Shown here one piece after another: positions 54,913 through 64,000 of a stretch of 64,000 nucleotides of DNA. The notes under the pieces were generated by a model that saw only the letters and a list, made by a program, of their open reading frames with translations, did not search any database and had not been told where the DNA came from. The stretch spans positions 1-64,000 of the forward strand of contig LRBF01000248.1 in NCBI GenBank assembly GCA_001580565.1, read 5' to 3'. The stretch comes from Caballeronia megalochromosomata (GTDB lineage: Bacteria; Pseudomonadota; Gammaproteobacteria; Burkholderiales; Burkholderiaceae). The stretch's first letter is position 1; each line of letters starts with the position of its first letter. The position numbers and the translations under genes are program-made.

Positions 54913-57705
54913 TCAGGCAGCCACCGCAAACACCCGCTCCCACAACGCCGTCACCGCGTCGCGTTCGGCCTGAACCTCGGCCGGATCGACACGCGCCTTC
55001 TCCATGCCGTCGAGCCTCAGCGTGTGCTGCAGCTTGCGGTAATGCCGGTAGGCCGCGCCGATCACATCGGCTTCGTCTTCGGCGATCGATCCGCTCTTCG
55101 CTGCGAGCTTGAGCAGCGTGATATTGCCCGCGTTGCGCAAAAACTCGCGATGCTCGCGCGTGTGCAGCAACACCCAGTACTGCACGATGAACTCGATATC
55201 GACCATGCCGCCGCGATCGTGCTTCAGGTCGAACAGGTCGCTGCGATTCGGATGCCCATCGGCGACGCGCTGGCGCATCGACACGATCTCGCGGGCCAGC
55301 GCGGCGGCGTCGCGCTCCATGATGAGCACGTCGGCGCGAATCTTCTCGAACTCCGCGCCGATTTCGGCGTCGCCCGCGCTGTAACGTGCGCGCGAAAGCG
55401 CCTGATGCTCCCAGACCCACGCCGTGTTCGCCGCGTCGCCCTCGCGGATCTGATAGCGGCGGAACGTTGCGAGGTCGGTCACGAGCAGGCCGGATTCGCC
55501 GTTGGGCCGCAGACGCAGGTCGACATCGAAGAGCGTGCCCGCGCCGGTCGCCGCCGTGAGCCAGGTGATGAGACGGCGCGTGAACATCGCGTAGATCTCG
55601 GAGGCCGCGTCGTCGGCATCGTCGTACAGGAAGATGAGATCGAGGTCCGACGCGTAGCCCAGTTCCTTGCCGCCGAGCTTCCCGTACGCGATGACCGAGA
55701 AGCGCGGCGTCTCGCGATGCCGCTTCGGGAACTGCTTCCACACGGTCTGCACGGTCACGTCGAGCACGGCGTCAGCGAGTTCGGACAGGCGGTCGCTCAC
55801 GTGCTCCACGCTCAGATGGCCCGCGAGATCGATCAGCAGAATGCGGAACACCTCGGCCTGATGCGCGTGGCGCAGCAGATCCATCTGATGTTCGACATCT
55901 TCGGCGGCGTCGAGCCGCGCGGTCAGCGAATGCTTGAACGCGGACCAGTCGAAGGGGCTCGCGATCGCTTCGTCGTCGAGCAATTCGTCGAGCAATTGCG
56001 GATGGCGAATCAGATAGCCCGCCGCCCAGCGCGAACCCGACAGCACCGACAGCACGCGCTCCAGCGCCGCCGGATATTCCGTGAGCAGCGCGAGATAGGC
56101 GCCGCGTTTGCCGATGGCTTCGAGCAGGTCGAAAAGCCGCACGATGATGTCGCCGCGCTTGCCCGCGTCGATCGACTGCACGGCTTCGAGCGCCCGTTGC
56201 GCGACGATGTCGAAGCGCTCGCGGCTCTGCGACGGCAAGCCGGCATAACGCGCCGAATTCCACACGCCGGTCAGACGCGAAAGTACCGGCGCGGGGTCCG
56301 CGAAGCCGAGTTCCACAAGACGCGCGGCGAGTTCTTCCTGCGCGGAGTCGTCGGCGAGCGCGCTGCTCCAGATCCAGGTCGCCGCCGAATCCTCCGCGAC
56401 GCCGCAGCCGCCCTGCCCGCTCACCTTGTCGGCAAAGATCGCGTCGAACTGCTGCTCGACGAGTTCACGATGCGCGTCGAGCTTTTCCATCAGCCCGGCA
56501 TAGTCGGCGAAGCCGAGCGATTTCGCGAGCAATGCGCGCTCGTCTTCGGCGACGGGCATCGCGTGCGTCTGCGCGTCGTTGCGGTATTGCAGCCGATGCT
56601 CGACCGTGCGCAGGAACAGATACGCGTCGGACAGCGCCTCGCAGACGTTGGGCGCGAGCAGGCCGTGCGCGGCAGCGCGTTCGAGTACCGCGAGCGTCGG
56701 ACGAATGCGGAAATCCGCGGCCTGACCGCCGCGAATCAACTGAAATACCTGCGCGCTGAACTCGATTTCTCGGATGCCGCCGCGTCCGAGCTTGATGTCG
56801 TCGGCCTTGTCGGGACGCATCGACGCGCGCCGCCGCGCTTCCTGCCGAATCTGCTGATGCAGCGAGCGAATGGCCGCGATCACGCCGTAATCGAGATAGC
56901 GCCGGTAGATGAACGGCGTCGCGATCGCTTCGAGCTGTTTGACGAGGCGCTTCGCGGAATCGCTCTGCGTCTCCGACACGACCCGTCCCTTGATCCACGC
57001 GTAGCGCTCCCACTCGCGGCCCTGCACATAGAAATACTCTTCGAGCATGCCGAGGCTGCACACGAGCGGGCCGGAATCGCCATTGGGCCGCAGCCGCATG
57101 TCGACGCGGAACACATAGCCGTCCTGCGTGATCTCCGCGAGCGCGCCGATCAGCCGCTTGCCGAGCCGTGTGAAGAATTCCTGCGTGGCGAGCGCCGAGC
57201 GCGTGCCGCCCGCGGTTTCGCCATCTTCCTCATAGACGAAGATCAGGTCGATGTCCGACGACGCGTTCAACTCGCGCCCGCCGAGCTTGCCCATGCCGAC
57301 CACGCCGAGCGACAGCCGCTCGCCTTCCGGTCCACGCGGCTCGCCGAAGAGCGCTTCGAGATCCGCCGACAGCACCGCGAGCGCACGCTGCACGGTCACT
57401 TCGGCGAGATCGGTCATCGCGCCGGTGACTTCGGCGACGTCGGCCGCGCCCGCGAGATCGCGCTCCATCACCGTGCAGAACACGTCCGTCCGCAGACGCC
57501 GCAGCGCGGTCTTGAGCGCGGTTTCGTCGAGCACGCCGTTTTCGTTGCACGGCGCGCAGTGCGCGTCGAGCCGCGCTTCGATCCATTCGCGCGTGATGCG
57601 CGAGCGCGCCCACTGCGCGACATTCGACGCCAGTTCAGGCCGCGCCGCGTACGCGCGCGCCGCATAGTTGGAATAGTCGGAACTGAGAAGGGTTGCGTGG
57701 GTCAT
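54913..57705 (-). CDS. glnE: Glutamine synthetase adenylyltransferase/deadenylase
   Basis: GlnE adds and removes AMP on glutamine synthetase in response to PII and glutamine. The 930-residue protein has two nucleotidyltransferase domains with GMGKLGGRELNASSDIDLIF near residue 160 and AYGKLGGKELGYASDLDLIF near residue 690. The first is the deadenylase and the second the adenylylase half. ATG 57705 (MTHATLLSSD) is used; the frame is open upstream. yhdP starts 183 bp away on the other strand. Confidence 0.97.
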   Translation of the reverse strand: MTHATLLSSDYSNYAARAYAARPELASNVAQWARSRITREWIEARLDAHCAPCNENGVLDETALKTALRRLRTDVFCTVMERDLAGAADVAEVTGAMTDLAEVTVQRALAVLSADLEALFGEPRGPEGERLSLGVVGMGKLGGRELNASSDIDLIFVYEEDGETAGGTRSALATQEFFTRLGKRLIGALAEITQDGYVFRVDMRLRPNGDSGPLVCSLGMLEEYFYVQGREWERYAWIKGRVVSETQSDSAKRLVKQLEAIATPFIYRRYLDYGVIAAIRSLHQQIRQEARRRASMRPDKADDIKLGRGGIREIEFSAQVFQLIRGGQAADFRIRPTLAVLERAAAHGLLAPNVCEALSDAYLFLRTVEHRLQYRNDAQTHAMPVAEDERALLAKSLGFADYAGLMEKLDAHRELVEQQFDAIFADKVSGQGGCGVAEDSAATWIWSSALADDSAQEELAARLVELGFADPAPVLSRLTGVWNSARYAGLPSQSRERFDIVAQRALEAVQSIDAGKRGDIIVRLFDLLEAIGKRGAYLALLTEYPAALERVLSVLSGSRWAAGYLIRHPQLLDELLDDEAIASPFDWSAFKHSLTARLDAAEDVEHQMDLLRHAHQAEVFRILLIDLAGHLSVEHVSDRLSELADAVLDVTVQTVWKQFPKRHRETPRFSVIAYGKLGGKELGYASDLDLIFLYDDADDAASEIYAMFTRRLITWLTAATGAGTLFDVDLRLRPNGESGLLVTDLATFRRYQIREGDAANTAWVWEHQALSRARYSAGDAEIGAEFEKIRADVLIMERDAAALAREIVSMRQRVADGHPNRSDLFDLKHDRGGMVDIEFIVQYWVLLHTREHREFLRNAGNITLLKLAAKSGSIAEDEADVIGAAYRHYRKLQHTLRLDGMEKARVDPAEVQAERDAVTALWERVFAVAA

Positions 57706-57888
57706 GAATGATTGGGTTCGCTCATTGCTTCCGGTAAGACATAGCGCTTCACGCACTGCGCCCCGAGTCTTGCCGGGCGCGGCTTTGCGAGCCTTCATGC
57801 GTGCACGGGCAGCGGCCTTCCTCGCGATGCCCGTGTTACATTTCAGCGTCAAACACGCAAAACTACCATATCGCCCGACAGCAGCAGC

Positions 57889-60800
57889 ATGTCCGACAGC
57901 AGACAATCCGTCGACCCGACCGAAGTTGGACAAGCCAAGCCCAGCGGCAACGCCGAGCGCGTGCTTTCACGCGTCTTCAAAATCGTTCTCGTCATCGCCG
58001 CGATCGCCTATTTCGCGGTGGCGGGCATCTATGTCGGCCTGCGCTATCTCGTCATGCCGCAGGTCGATTCGTTCCGGCCGCGCATCGAGCAGCTCGTCTC
58101 GTCGAAGATTCACGCGCAGTTGCATATCGGCAGGATTTCCGCGCGATGGTCGGGACTTTCGCCGACACTCGATATCGACAATCTGCGCATCGACGCCAAC
58201 GATGGCTCGCCGGGTCTCGCCGTGCCGCACGCGAGCGCGAGCATCGCGTGGGCGTCGCTGCTGCATCTGCGGCCGAAGCTCGCGGACCTGACCGTCGACG
58301 GTCCCGATGTGATCATCGCGCGCAACGCGGACGGCGCGCTGTCCGTCGCGGGCGTGCCGATTCCCACGCATCGCACGGGCTCGAACGCATTCACGACCTG
58401 GCTGCTCGGCCAGGACCACATTCTTCTGCGCGATGGCACGCTGCGCTGGCGCGATGCGCAACGCGCCGCGCCCGAAATCGCGTTCAAGCGGCTGCATCTC
58501 GCGATCATCAACGACGGCACGCGCCATCGGCTCGCGCTCAAGGCGCCCGCCGACGGCGACGTGCTGCACGGCCCGCTCGACTTCCGCGCGGACTTCCGTC
58601 ATCAGCCTTTTTCCGCGATGGGCGCGCCCGCGAACTGGACCGGCCGCCTCTACATGTCGACCGGCCCCGTCGATCTGCCGACGCTCGCGCGCTACGTGAA
58701 GCTGCCGTTCCAGATGTACAGCGGGCGCATCAACAACCAGATCTGGCTGAACTTCGCGGGCGGCCAGTTGCAGAACGCGAGCGGCGAGCTGATCGGCGCG
58801 AACGTCGCGCTGCGCGTGCGCGCGACGCAGCCGCGCCTCGATCTGCCGATCACGCGTTTCGGCTGGAGCATCGACAAGAACGACACCGAATACACGCTGA
58901 ACTTGCGCGACCTGCATGCGGAGCTGGGCCAGCCGCCGCTCGAGGACGGCACGCCGGTCGCGCGCCTGCTCGTGTCGCGTGCGCTCACGGGCACGTATCG
59001 CGCGCCGAGCGTCGGCAAAGGGCAACTGGTGCGGCTGACGGGCGATAGCGTCGATATCGGCATCCTCGCGGAATTCGTGCGCGCGCTGCCGGTGCCGGCG
59101 AAAGTGCTCAACGAGCTCGTGCGCTTCAATCCGCGCGGCCAGGTGTCGAACTACACGATCTTCACCGAGCGCGCCGCGCCGAAGACCGAGGAAGAAGCGC
59201 AGGAGCAACGCAAGAAAGGCGACGCGCCGCTCCTGCATTACGCGTTCAAGGCCGATCTCGAAGGCCTGAGCATCCAGGCGCAGGAGCCGCCGCCCGGACT
59301 CACGATCAACAATCATCCGCGCGCGGGCATTCCCGGCGTCGAGAACATCTGGGGCACGCTCGACGCGAACGAGAAAGAAGGCAGGATCGCGATCGACACG
59401 AAGAACGTGGCCGTCATCATTCCCGGCGCGTTCGACGATCCGCGCCTCACCTTCGACTCGCTGCAAGGCAATGCGCGCTGGACCGTCGCGGATGCCGTCG
59501 CGCCCGGCGAACTGCGCCGCGCGTTCACGATCCACCTCGAAAGACTGCGCGTGAAGAACGCCGACGCCGAAGGCGAAGCCACCGCCGATTACTGGAACCA
59601 GGGCCACGGGCGCGGCAATCTCGACCTGAAGGCGAAGGTCGCCCATCTGAAGGTGACGAGCCTCGTGCGCTATCTGCCGACGAGCCTGAACGAGCGCGTG
59701 CGCGTCTATCTCGGCCATGCGCTGCAGGCGGGCGTCGCGAAGAACGGGACGATCGAAGTGCACGGCGATCTCACGCGCTTTCCGTACGCGAAGTTTCCGG
59801 ACGCGGGCATCTTCCACATCAATGCGCCGTTCACGGGCGGCAAGTTCGACCCGACGCCGTTCCCGCCGCGCAAGATGGCCAACGGCCTGCCGAACTTCTG
59901 GCCGGCGTTCGAGGGCATCGACGGCGTGTTCACGCTCGCGCAGAACAAGCTCGGGTTCGATATCGACAAAGGACATTACCGCGACGTGAAGGTCTCGAAG
60001 GTCATCGGACGCATCGACGATACGGGCAATCGCGAGACCAAGCTGTGGATCGACGGCAAGGCGCGCGGCCCGCTCGCCGACATGCTTCAATACGTCGACG
60101 ACAGCTCGCTCGGCCTGATGGCAAAGCACGCGACGCGCAAGATCGACGCCAAGGGCGACGCCGCGCTCGCGCTCACGCTCGGCATTCCGCGCTATCGTCC
60201 GCCCGCGCCGCTGCCGCCGCTCAAGCCCGAGTACAAAGGCTCGCTCACCTTCGCGGACAACGAAATCACGTACGGCAATCTGCCGCCGCTCACGCATCTG
60301 CGCGGCCGCGCCGACTTCGCCGCGAAGACCGTGACGCTCGACGGTCTAACCGCACAGTTGCTCGGCGGCGACGTGCGCGCGAAAGGCGGCGTGCAGCCGG
60401 ACGGCAGCTATGCGATCGACGTAAACGGGCGCATCGGCGCGGATGCCGCCACGAAGCTCAATCGGCGAATCACGCCGCAGGTCACGGAATTCATGAAGCG
60501 CATCAAAGGCACCGCGCCTTACGAACTGCACGTGCACGGCGTGAAAAACGCGCTGCCGAACGTGCAGGCGAACTCGGATCTGACCGGTCTCGGCATCGAT
60601 CTGCCCGCGCCGTTCGGCAAGCCGCAAGGCACGCCGATGCCGTTCTCCTTCACCTTCCAGCCCGCGCCGGGCGGCGCGTCGGATCTGCATGACGCGCGGA
60701 TGAGCGTCGGGCCGGTGGCCGCGCATTATGTGCTGCAGCAGATCGGCCAGGCGCAGGTGAAGATCGATCCGCAAAACCCCGCCGAACCGATGAACATGCG

Positions 60801-62166
60801 CGCGCGCCTGAAGGTCGTGCGCGGCGCGATCGGCGTGAACACGCCCGCGGACCCGCCGGCCGAAGGCGTGAGCGCAAGCGCCGATCTGAACGAGCTGGAC
60901 GCCGACGCATGGCGCAAGACTTTCGCCGAGATCACCGCCGCAGCGCCCGATTCGACGGCCGCGAACGCGCCGCGCCCGCCAATGAGCGAGAACGTCAGGC
61001 AGTTCATCCCGACGCGCGCCGCCATCCACTTCACGACGCTCAAGCTGCTCGACCGGCGCTGGGAGAACGTCGCCATCGACGCGCGCGAGTCGGATCGCAA
61101 GTGGCAGGCGAACATCGCGTCGGATCAGATATCGGGCGATGTCGCGTGGACGCCGGGCGCCACCCGCGACAGCCCCGGCGCATTGCAGGCGCGCCTCGCG
61201 AAGGTCGTGATTCCGGAAAAGACGGGCGCCGATTCCGTCGGCCCGGTCATCAGGAAGCCGCCGCGCAACGTGCCGACGATCGATCTCATCGTGAACGAGC
61301 TCGTGTTTCGCGGGCACAGCCTCGGGCGGCTCGAAGTGGACGCGCACAACGAAGTCATTGCCGACGAGCCGATCTGGACGCTCGACAAGCTCGAACTCAT
61401 CAATCCCGACGCGACGCTCACCGCGAACGCGACGTGGCGCACGCTGCCGGGCGGCGTCGTGAAGGTTGACACGGAAGACGCCATCCCGCGCCGCACGTCG
61501 CTCGATTTCAAGCTCGACGTGAAGAACGGCGGCCAGTTGATCGACCGTTTCGGTGCGCCGCACGTCGTCAATTCGGGCAGCGGCACGGTGTCGGGCCACG
61601 CGGGCTGGAACGGCGGCCCGACCGCCGTCGATGTGAACACGCTCGATGGCAACGTCGCCGTCGATCTGCGTCACGGCCAGATTCTGCGCGCGCCGGGCGC
61701 GGCGAAGTGGCTCGGCATCTTCAGCCTGCGCAGCCTCGCGAACCTGCTGACGCTGCATTTCGACGATGTCGTCGGCAAGGGGCTGCCGTTCGAGAAGATC
61801 ACGGGCAATGCAAAGATCGTCGATGGCATCAGCCACACGGACGACTTCCTCATGGTGACATCGCCCGCGCGCGTGCAGATGCAGGGCCTCGTCGATATGC
61901 CGAAGGAGACGCAGGATCTTCACGTGAAGGTGATTCCGACGGTCGGCGCGGGCGCGGCGGCGATCGGCGCCGCCGTGATCAATCCGCTGCTCGGCCTCGG
62001 CGTGCTCGCGGCGGACATCGCGCTGTCGGCATCGATCCAGAAAGCCTTCGCGCTCGACTATTCGATCACCGGCTCCTGGAGCAAACCCGTCGTTAAGCGC
62101 CTCAATGGCGATCAGGGTAAGATCGAAACACCCGCTGCCGCCGTGGTTCCGTCCGCTGCCCGCTGA
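57889..62166 (+). CDS. yhdP: YhdP-type AsmA-like envelope protein
   Basis: YhdP-family proteins span the periplasm and help carry phospholipids to the outer membrane. This 1425-residue protein has a single N-terminal membrane segment (about residues 28-52) and a huge periplasmic repeating-groove-type domain. DUF3971 and AsmA-like C-terminal blocks are present, for example LRHGQILRAPGAAKWLGIF and the late Gly/Ala-rich stretch. The order glnE/yhdP/nitrilase/tldD resembles the E. coli yhdP-tldD neighbourhood. Its length is a little above E. coli YhdP (1266). Confidence 0.9.
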   Translation: MSDSRQSVDPTEVGQAKPSGNAERVLSRVFKIVLVIAAIAYFAVAGIYVGLRYLVMPQVDSFRPRIEQLVSSKIHAQLHIGRISARWSGLSPTLDIDNLRIDANDGSPGLAVPHASASIAWASLLHLRPKLADLTVDGPDVIIARNADGALSVAGVPIPTHRTGSNAFTTWLLGQDHILLRDGTLRWRDAQRAAPEIAFKRLHLAIINDGTRHRLALKAPADGDVLHGPLDFRADFRHQPFSAMGAPANWTGRLYMSTGPVDLPTLARYVKLPFQMYSGRINNQIWLNFAGGQLQNASGELIGANVALRVRATQPRLDLPITRFGWSIDKNDTEYTLNLRDLHAELGQPPLEDGTPVARLLVSRALTGTYRAPSVGKGQLVRLTGDSVDIGILAEFVRALPVPAKVLNELVRFNPRGQVSNYTIFTERAAPKTEEEAQEQRKKGDAPLLHYAFKADLEGLSIQAQEPPPGLTINNHPRAGIPGVENIWGTLDANEKEGRIAIDTKNVAVIIPGAFDDPRLTFDSLQGNARWTVADAVAPGELRRAFTIHLERLRVKNADAEGEATADYWNQGHGRGNLDLKAKVAHLKVTSLVRYLPTSLNERVRVYLGHALQAGVAKNGTIEVHGDLTRFPYAKFPDAGIFHINAPFTGGKFDPTPFPPRKMANGLPNFWPAFEGIDGVFTLAQNKLGFDIDKGHYRDVKVSKVIGRIDDTGNRETKLWIDGKARGPLADMLQYVDDSSLGLMAKHATRKIDAKGDAALALTLGIPRYRPPAPLPPLKPEYKGSLTFADNEITYGNLPPLTHLRGRADFAAKTVTLDGLTAQLLGGDVRAKGGVQPDGSYAIDVNGRIGADAATKLNRRITPQVTEFMKRIKGTAPYELHVHGVKNALPNVQANSDLTGLGIDLPAPFGKPQGTPMPFSFTFQPAPGGASDLHDARMSVGPVAAHYVLQQIGQAQVKIDPQNPAEPMNMRARLKVVRGAIGVNTPADPPAEGVSASADLNELDADAWRKTFAEITAAAPDSTAANAPRPPMSENVRQFIPTRAAIHFTTLKLLDRRWENVAIDARESDRKWQANIASDQISGDVAWTPGATRDSPGALQARLAKVVIPEKTGADSVGPVIRKPPRNVPTIDLIVNELVFRGHSLGRLEVDAHNEVIADEPIWTLDKLELINPDATLTANATWRTLPGGVVKVDTEDAIPRRTSLDFKLDVKNGGQLIDRFGAPHVVNSGSGTVSGHAGWNGGPTAVDVNTLDGNVAVDLRHGQILRAPGAAKWLGIFSLRSLANLLTLHFDDVVGKGLPFEKITGNAKIVDGISHTDDFLMVTSPARVQMQGLVDMPKETQDLHVKVIPTVGAGAAAIGAAVINPLLGLGVLAADIALSASIQKAFALDYSITGSWSKPVVKRLNGDQGKIETPAAAVVPSAAR

Positions 62167-62232
62167 AAACGGGCGCTCGCGCGAGCCTCGGCGACGCCGT
62201 TTTCGTCCCCTTTTTTATCGGCGCATAGAGAC

Positions 62233-63063
62233 ATGAGCGAAAGATCGACCGATAGCGCGGCGCCGTTTCAGGTCGCCGCGCTCCAGATGGTCAGCACGCC
62301 GGACCTCGAACGCAATCTGGCCGACGCCGGACGCCTCATCGCCGAGGCCGCGCGCGGCGGCGCGCAACTGGTGCTCCTGCCCGAATATTTCTGCTATATG
62401 GGCTTCAAGGACACCGACAAGCTCGCGATCCGCGAAATGCCCGGCTCGGGACCGATCCAGCAGTTTCTGTCCGACGCGGCGCGCGAGCATCGCGTGTGGA
62501 TCATCGGCGGGACGCTGCCGCTGCAATCACCGGAACCGGATCGCGTGCTGAACACGACGCTCGTCTTCGATCCCACGGGCAAGCAGGTCGCGCGCTACGA
62601 CAAGATTCATCTGTTCAATTTCGAAAAGGGCGAAGAATCGTTCGACGAAGCGCGCACCATCTGCCCCGGCAGCGAAGTGCGGACGTTCGAGGCGCCGTTC
62701 GGGCGCGTCGGGCTGTCGGTGTGCTATGACCTGCGCTTTCCCGAGCTGTATCGCAAGCTCGGAGATTGCGCCCTGATGGTCGTGCCTTCCGCGTTCACTT
62801 ACACGACCGGCAACGCGCACTGGGAGACGTTGCTCAAGGCGCGCGCCGTGGAGAATCAATGCTACATGCTGGCCGCGGCGCAAGGCGGCAGGCACGAGAA
62901 CGGGCGCCGCACGTGGGGCCACAGCGTGCTGATCGATCCGTGGGGCGAGATCGTCGCCGTCAGAGATGAAGGCATGGGCGTGGTGGCGGGCGGCATCGAT
63001 CTGCAACGTATCGCGGCCGTGAGGCAGAGCTTGCCGGCTTATCGACATCGCGTGATCGGATGA
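62233..63063 (+). CDS. Carbon-nitrogen hydrolase (Nit2/NitA-like amidase)
   Basis: This 276-residue nitrilase-superfamily amidase has the catalytic triad Glu51 (LLPEYFCYM), Lys124 (RYDKIHLFNF) and Cys164 (LSVCYDLRFPELY). It resembles Nit1/Nit2 enzymes, which repair deaminated glutathione or hydrolyse omega-amides; the substrate is not determined here. It lies between yhdP and tldD on the same strand, in an order common in beta- and gamma-proteobacteria. Confidence 0.9.
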   Translation: MSERSTDSAAPFQVAALQMVSTPDLERNLADAGRLIAEAARGGAQLVLLPEYFCYMGFKDTDKLAIREMPGSGPIQQFLSDAAREHRVWIIGGTLPLQSPEPDRVLNTTLVFDPTGKQVARYDKIHLFNFEKGEESFDEARTICPGSEVRTFEAPFGRVGLSVCYDLRFPELYRKLGDCALMVVPSAFTYTTGNAHWETLLKARAVENQCYMLAAAQGGRHENGRRTWGHSVLIDPWGEIVAVRDEGMGVVAGGIDLQRIAAVRQSLPAYRHRVIG

Positions 63064-63184
63064 TCGCGCAGCTTACTCAACTGATGACTTGAAGACGCGG
63101 ATTTCTTCCCGCAACTGAGCCGACTGAATCAGACCGTAGAATAGTCTGCAATTCGTCCGAAATATCACACGCAATAGGCACCGC

Positions 63185-64000
63185 ATGAACATCATCGAAC
63201 CCGGCATTCGTAATCTGGTCACGGCGAAGGACGTTTTGCTCACGCCCTACGGCCTCGACGAAGGACTGATCACCCGCACGCTCGCGGAAATCTTCACGCA
63301 TCGCGTGGACTACGCGGACCTCTATTTCCAGTCCACGCGCAGCGAAGCGTGGAGTCTCGAAGAAGGCATCGTCAAATCGGGCAGCTTCAGCATCGATCAG
63401 GGCGTCGGCGTGCGCGCCGTATCCGGCGAGCGCACGGCGTTCGCCTATTCGGACGACCTGTCGCCCGAATCCATCCGTCAGGCCGCGATCGCGACGCGCG
63501 CAATCGCCAAGGCGGGCGGCGGCAAACACAAGGTCAAACCGGCGAGCACGCTCACGGGCGTATCGGGGCGCGATCTGTATCTCGCCGCCGATCCGCTGCA
63601 TTCCCTTGACGCCACGGCCAAGGTGAAGTTGCTGGAACGCGTCGAGCAAATGGCGCGGGCCAAGGATCCGCGCATCACGCAAGTGATGGCGGGCATGGCC
63701 GGTGAATACGATGTCGTGCTCGTCGCGCGCAGCGACGGCGCGCTCGCTGCGGACGTGCGTCCGCTCGTGCGCGTATCGGTGACGGTGATCGCGGAGCAGA
63801 ACGGCCGGCGCGAAATCGGCACGGGTGGCGGCGGCGGACGCTTCGACTACGGCTATTTCACCGACACGATCCTCCAGAAATATGTCGATGACGCCGTGCA
63901 CGCCGCGCTCGTCAATCTCGAAGCGCGCCCTGCTCCGGCGGGCGCCATGACCGTCGTTCTCGGGCCGGGCTGGCCGGGCGTGCTGCTGCACGAGGCGGTC
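63185..64000 (+). CDS. tldD: Metalloprotease TldD, 5' part
   Basis: TldD with TldE (PmbA) degrades small peptides and processes peptide modulators such as microcin precursors. Only the first 272 residues lie in the window. They cover the N-terminal domain, with the GVGVRAVSGERTAFAYSDD segment, and reach the first zinc-binding motif, ending in LLHEAV, where the His and Glu of the HExxxH site lie. The window end cuts the gene. Confidence 0.93.
   Translation, partial: MNIIEPGIRNLVTAKDVLLTPYGLDEGLITRTLAEIFTHRVDYADLYFQSTRSEAWSLEEGIVKSGSFSIDQGVGVRAVSGERTAFAYSDDLSPESIRQAAIATRAIAKAGGGKHKVKPASTLTGVSGRDLYLAADPLHSLDATAKVKLLERVEQMARAKDPRITQVMAGMAGEYDVVLVARSDGALAADVRPLVRVSVTVIAEQNGRREIGTGGGGGRFDYGYFTDTILQKYVDDAVHAALVNLEARPAPAGAMTVVLGPGWPGVLLHEAV

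Noticed and set aside
53734-57711. 1325-codon frame across recN and glnE
   Set aside because: It is out of frame with recN and antisense to glnE, with no signal of its own.
1-64000. CRISPR array, insertion sequence, prophage, toxin-antitoxin or secretion island
   Set aside because: No repeat-spacer pattern, transposase, integrase, phage structural gene or paired small toxin genes were found; the gene content is core metabolism.

Overview
This window is the end of a draft contig from a member of the Burkholderiaceae, most probably Caballeronia, Paraburkholderia or Burkholderia. The evidence is the high GC content, the gene orders purM/hda/HAD/pcnB/folK, miaB-phoH-ybeY-corC-lnt-glyQS and hrcA-hemH-hslR/grpE-dnaK-dnaJ, an FMN-riboswitch-controlled ribB, and a hairpin repeat of the kind scattered through these genomes. 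The first 23 bases are not biological: they match the inner end of a Nextera (Tn5) sequencing adapter. No insertion sequence, prophage, CRISPR array, rRNA or tRNA gene is visible. Almost the whole window is core chromosome with intact genes.

Layout. 0-7 kb: repeat-rich contig end, then purM (-) facing away from hda, a HAD phosphatase, pcnB, folK, a deoxynucleoside kinase and panB (+). 7-11.5 kb: a small membrane protein, a CopD-like protein, and a periplasmic diheme plus triheme cytochrome c pair, then a hemolysin-III-type membrane protein. 11.7-18.2 kb: rhlE helicase, a possible split-barrel protein with a ferritin-like protein, and a gamma-glutamyltransferase-family enzyme followed by an MHS-type transporter. 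18.2-25.2 kb: two small proteins among short repeats, glpK, riboswitch plus ribB, a HAD phosphatase and a YdhP/AraJ-type exporter divergent from a LysR regulator. 25.2-38 kb: tRNA modification, rRNA maturation and envelope genes (miaB, phoH, ybeY, chaC, corC, lnt), glycyl-tRNA synthetase, gmhB, plsC, a YgjP-type peptidase and gloA. 38-43 kb: an EamA transporter, a DedA-rhodanese fusion divergent from a persulfide-dioxygenase-like enzyme, and a galactonate regulator/dehydratase pair. 43-52 kb: fused pabB-pabC and the heat-shock cluster with sigma-32-type promoters. 52-64 kb: nadK, recN, glnE, yhdP, a nitrilase-family amidase and the start of tldD, which is cut by the window end.

How the genes work together. 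Several blocks form pathways: folK with pabB-pabC (folate), glpK, ribB (flavin), panB (pantothenate), gmhB and plsC (LPS core and phospholipid), and GrpE/DnaK/DnaJ/HrcA/HslR (heat shock). Seven convergent gene pairs are separated by only 1-15 bp. Regulatory structure beyond the riboswitch includes sigma-32-type promoters at grpE and dnaK, several strong dyads in divergent or leader regions, and hairpins over the start of a HAD gene and of corC.

No clearly new multi-gene system stands out. The most promising unexplained items are a 53-residue secreted or membrane peptide gene (49363-49524) with its own promoter, the DedA-rhodanese/persulfide dioxygenase pair, the hairpin that buries a start codon at 22854-22889, a short inverted-repeat family at 18.6-19.4 kb, and a possible AUU start for the galactonate regulator.
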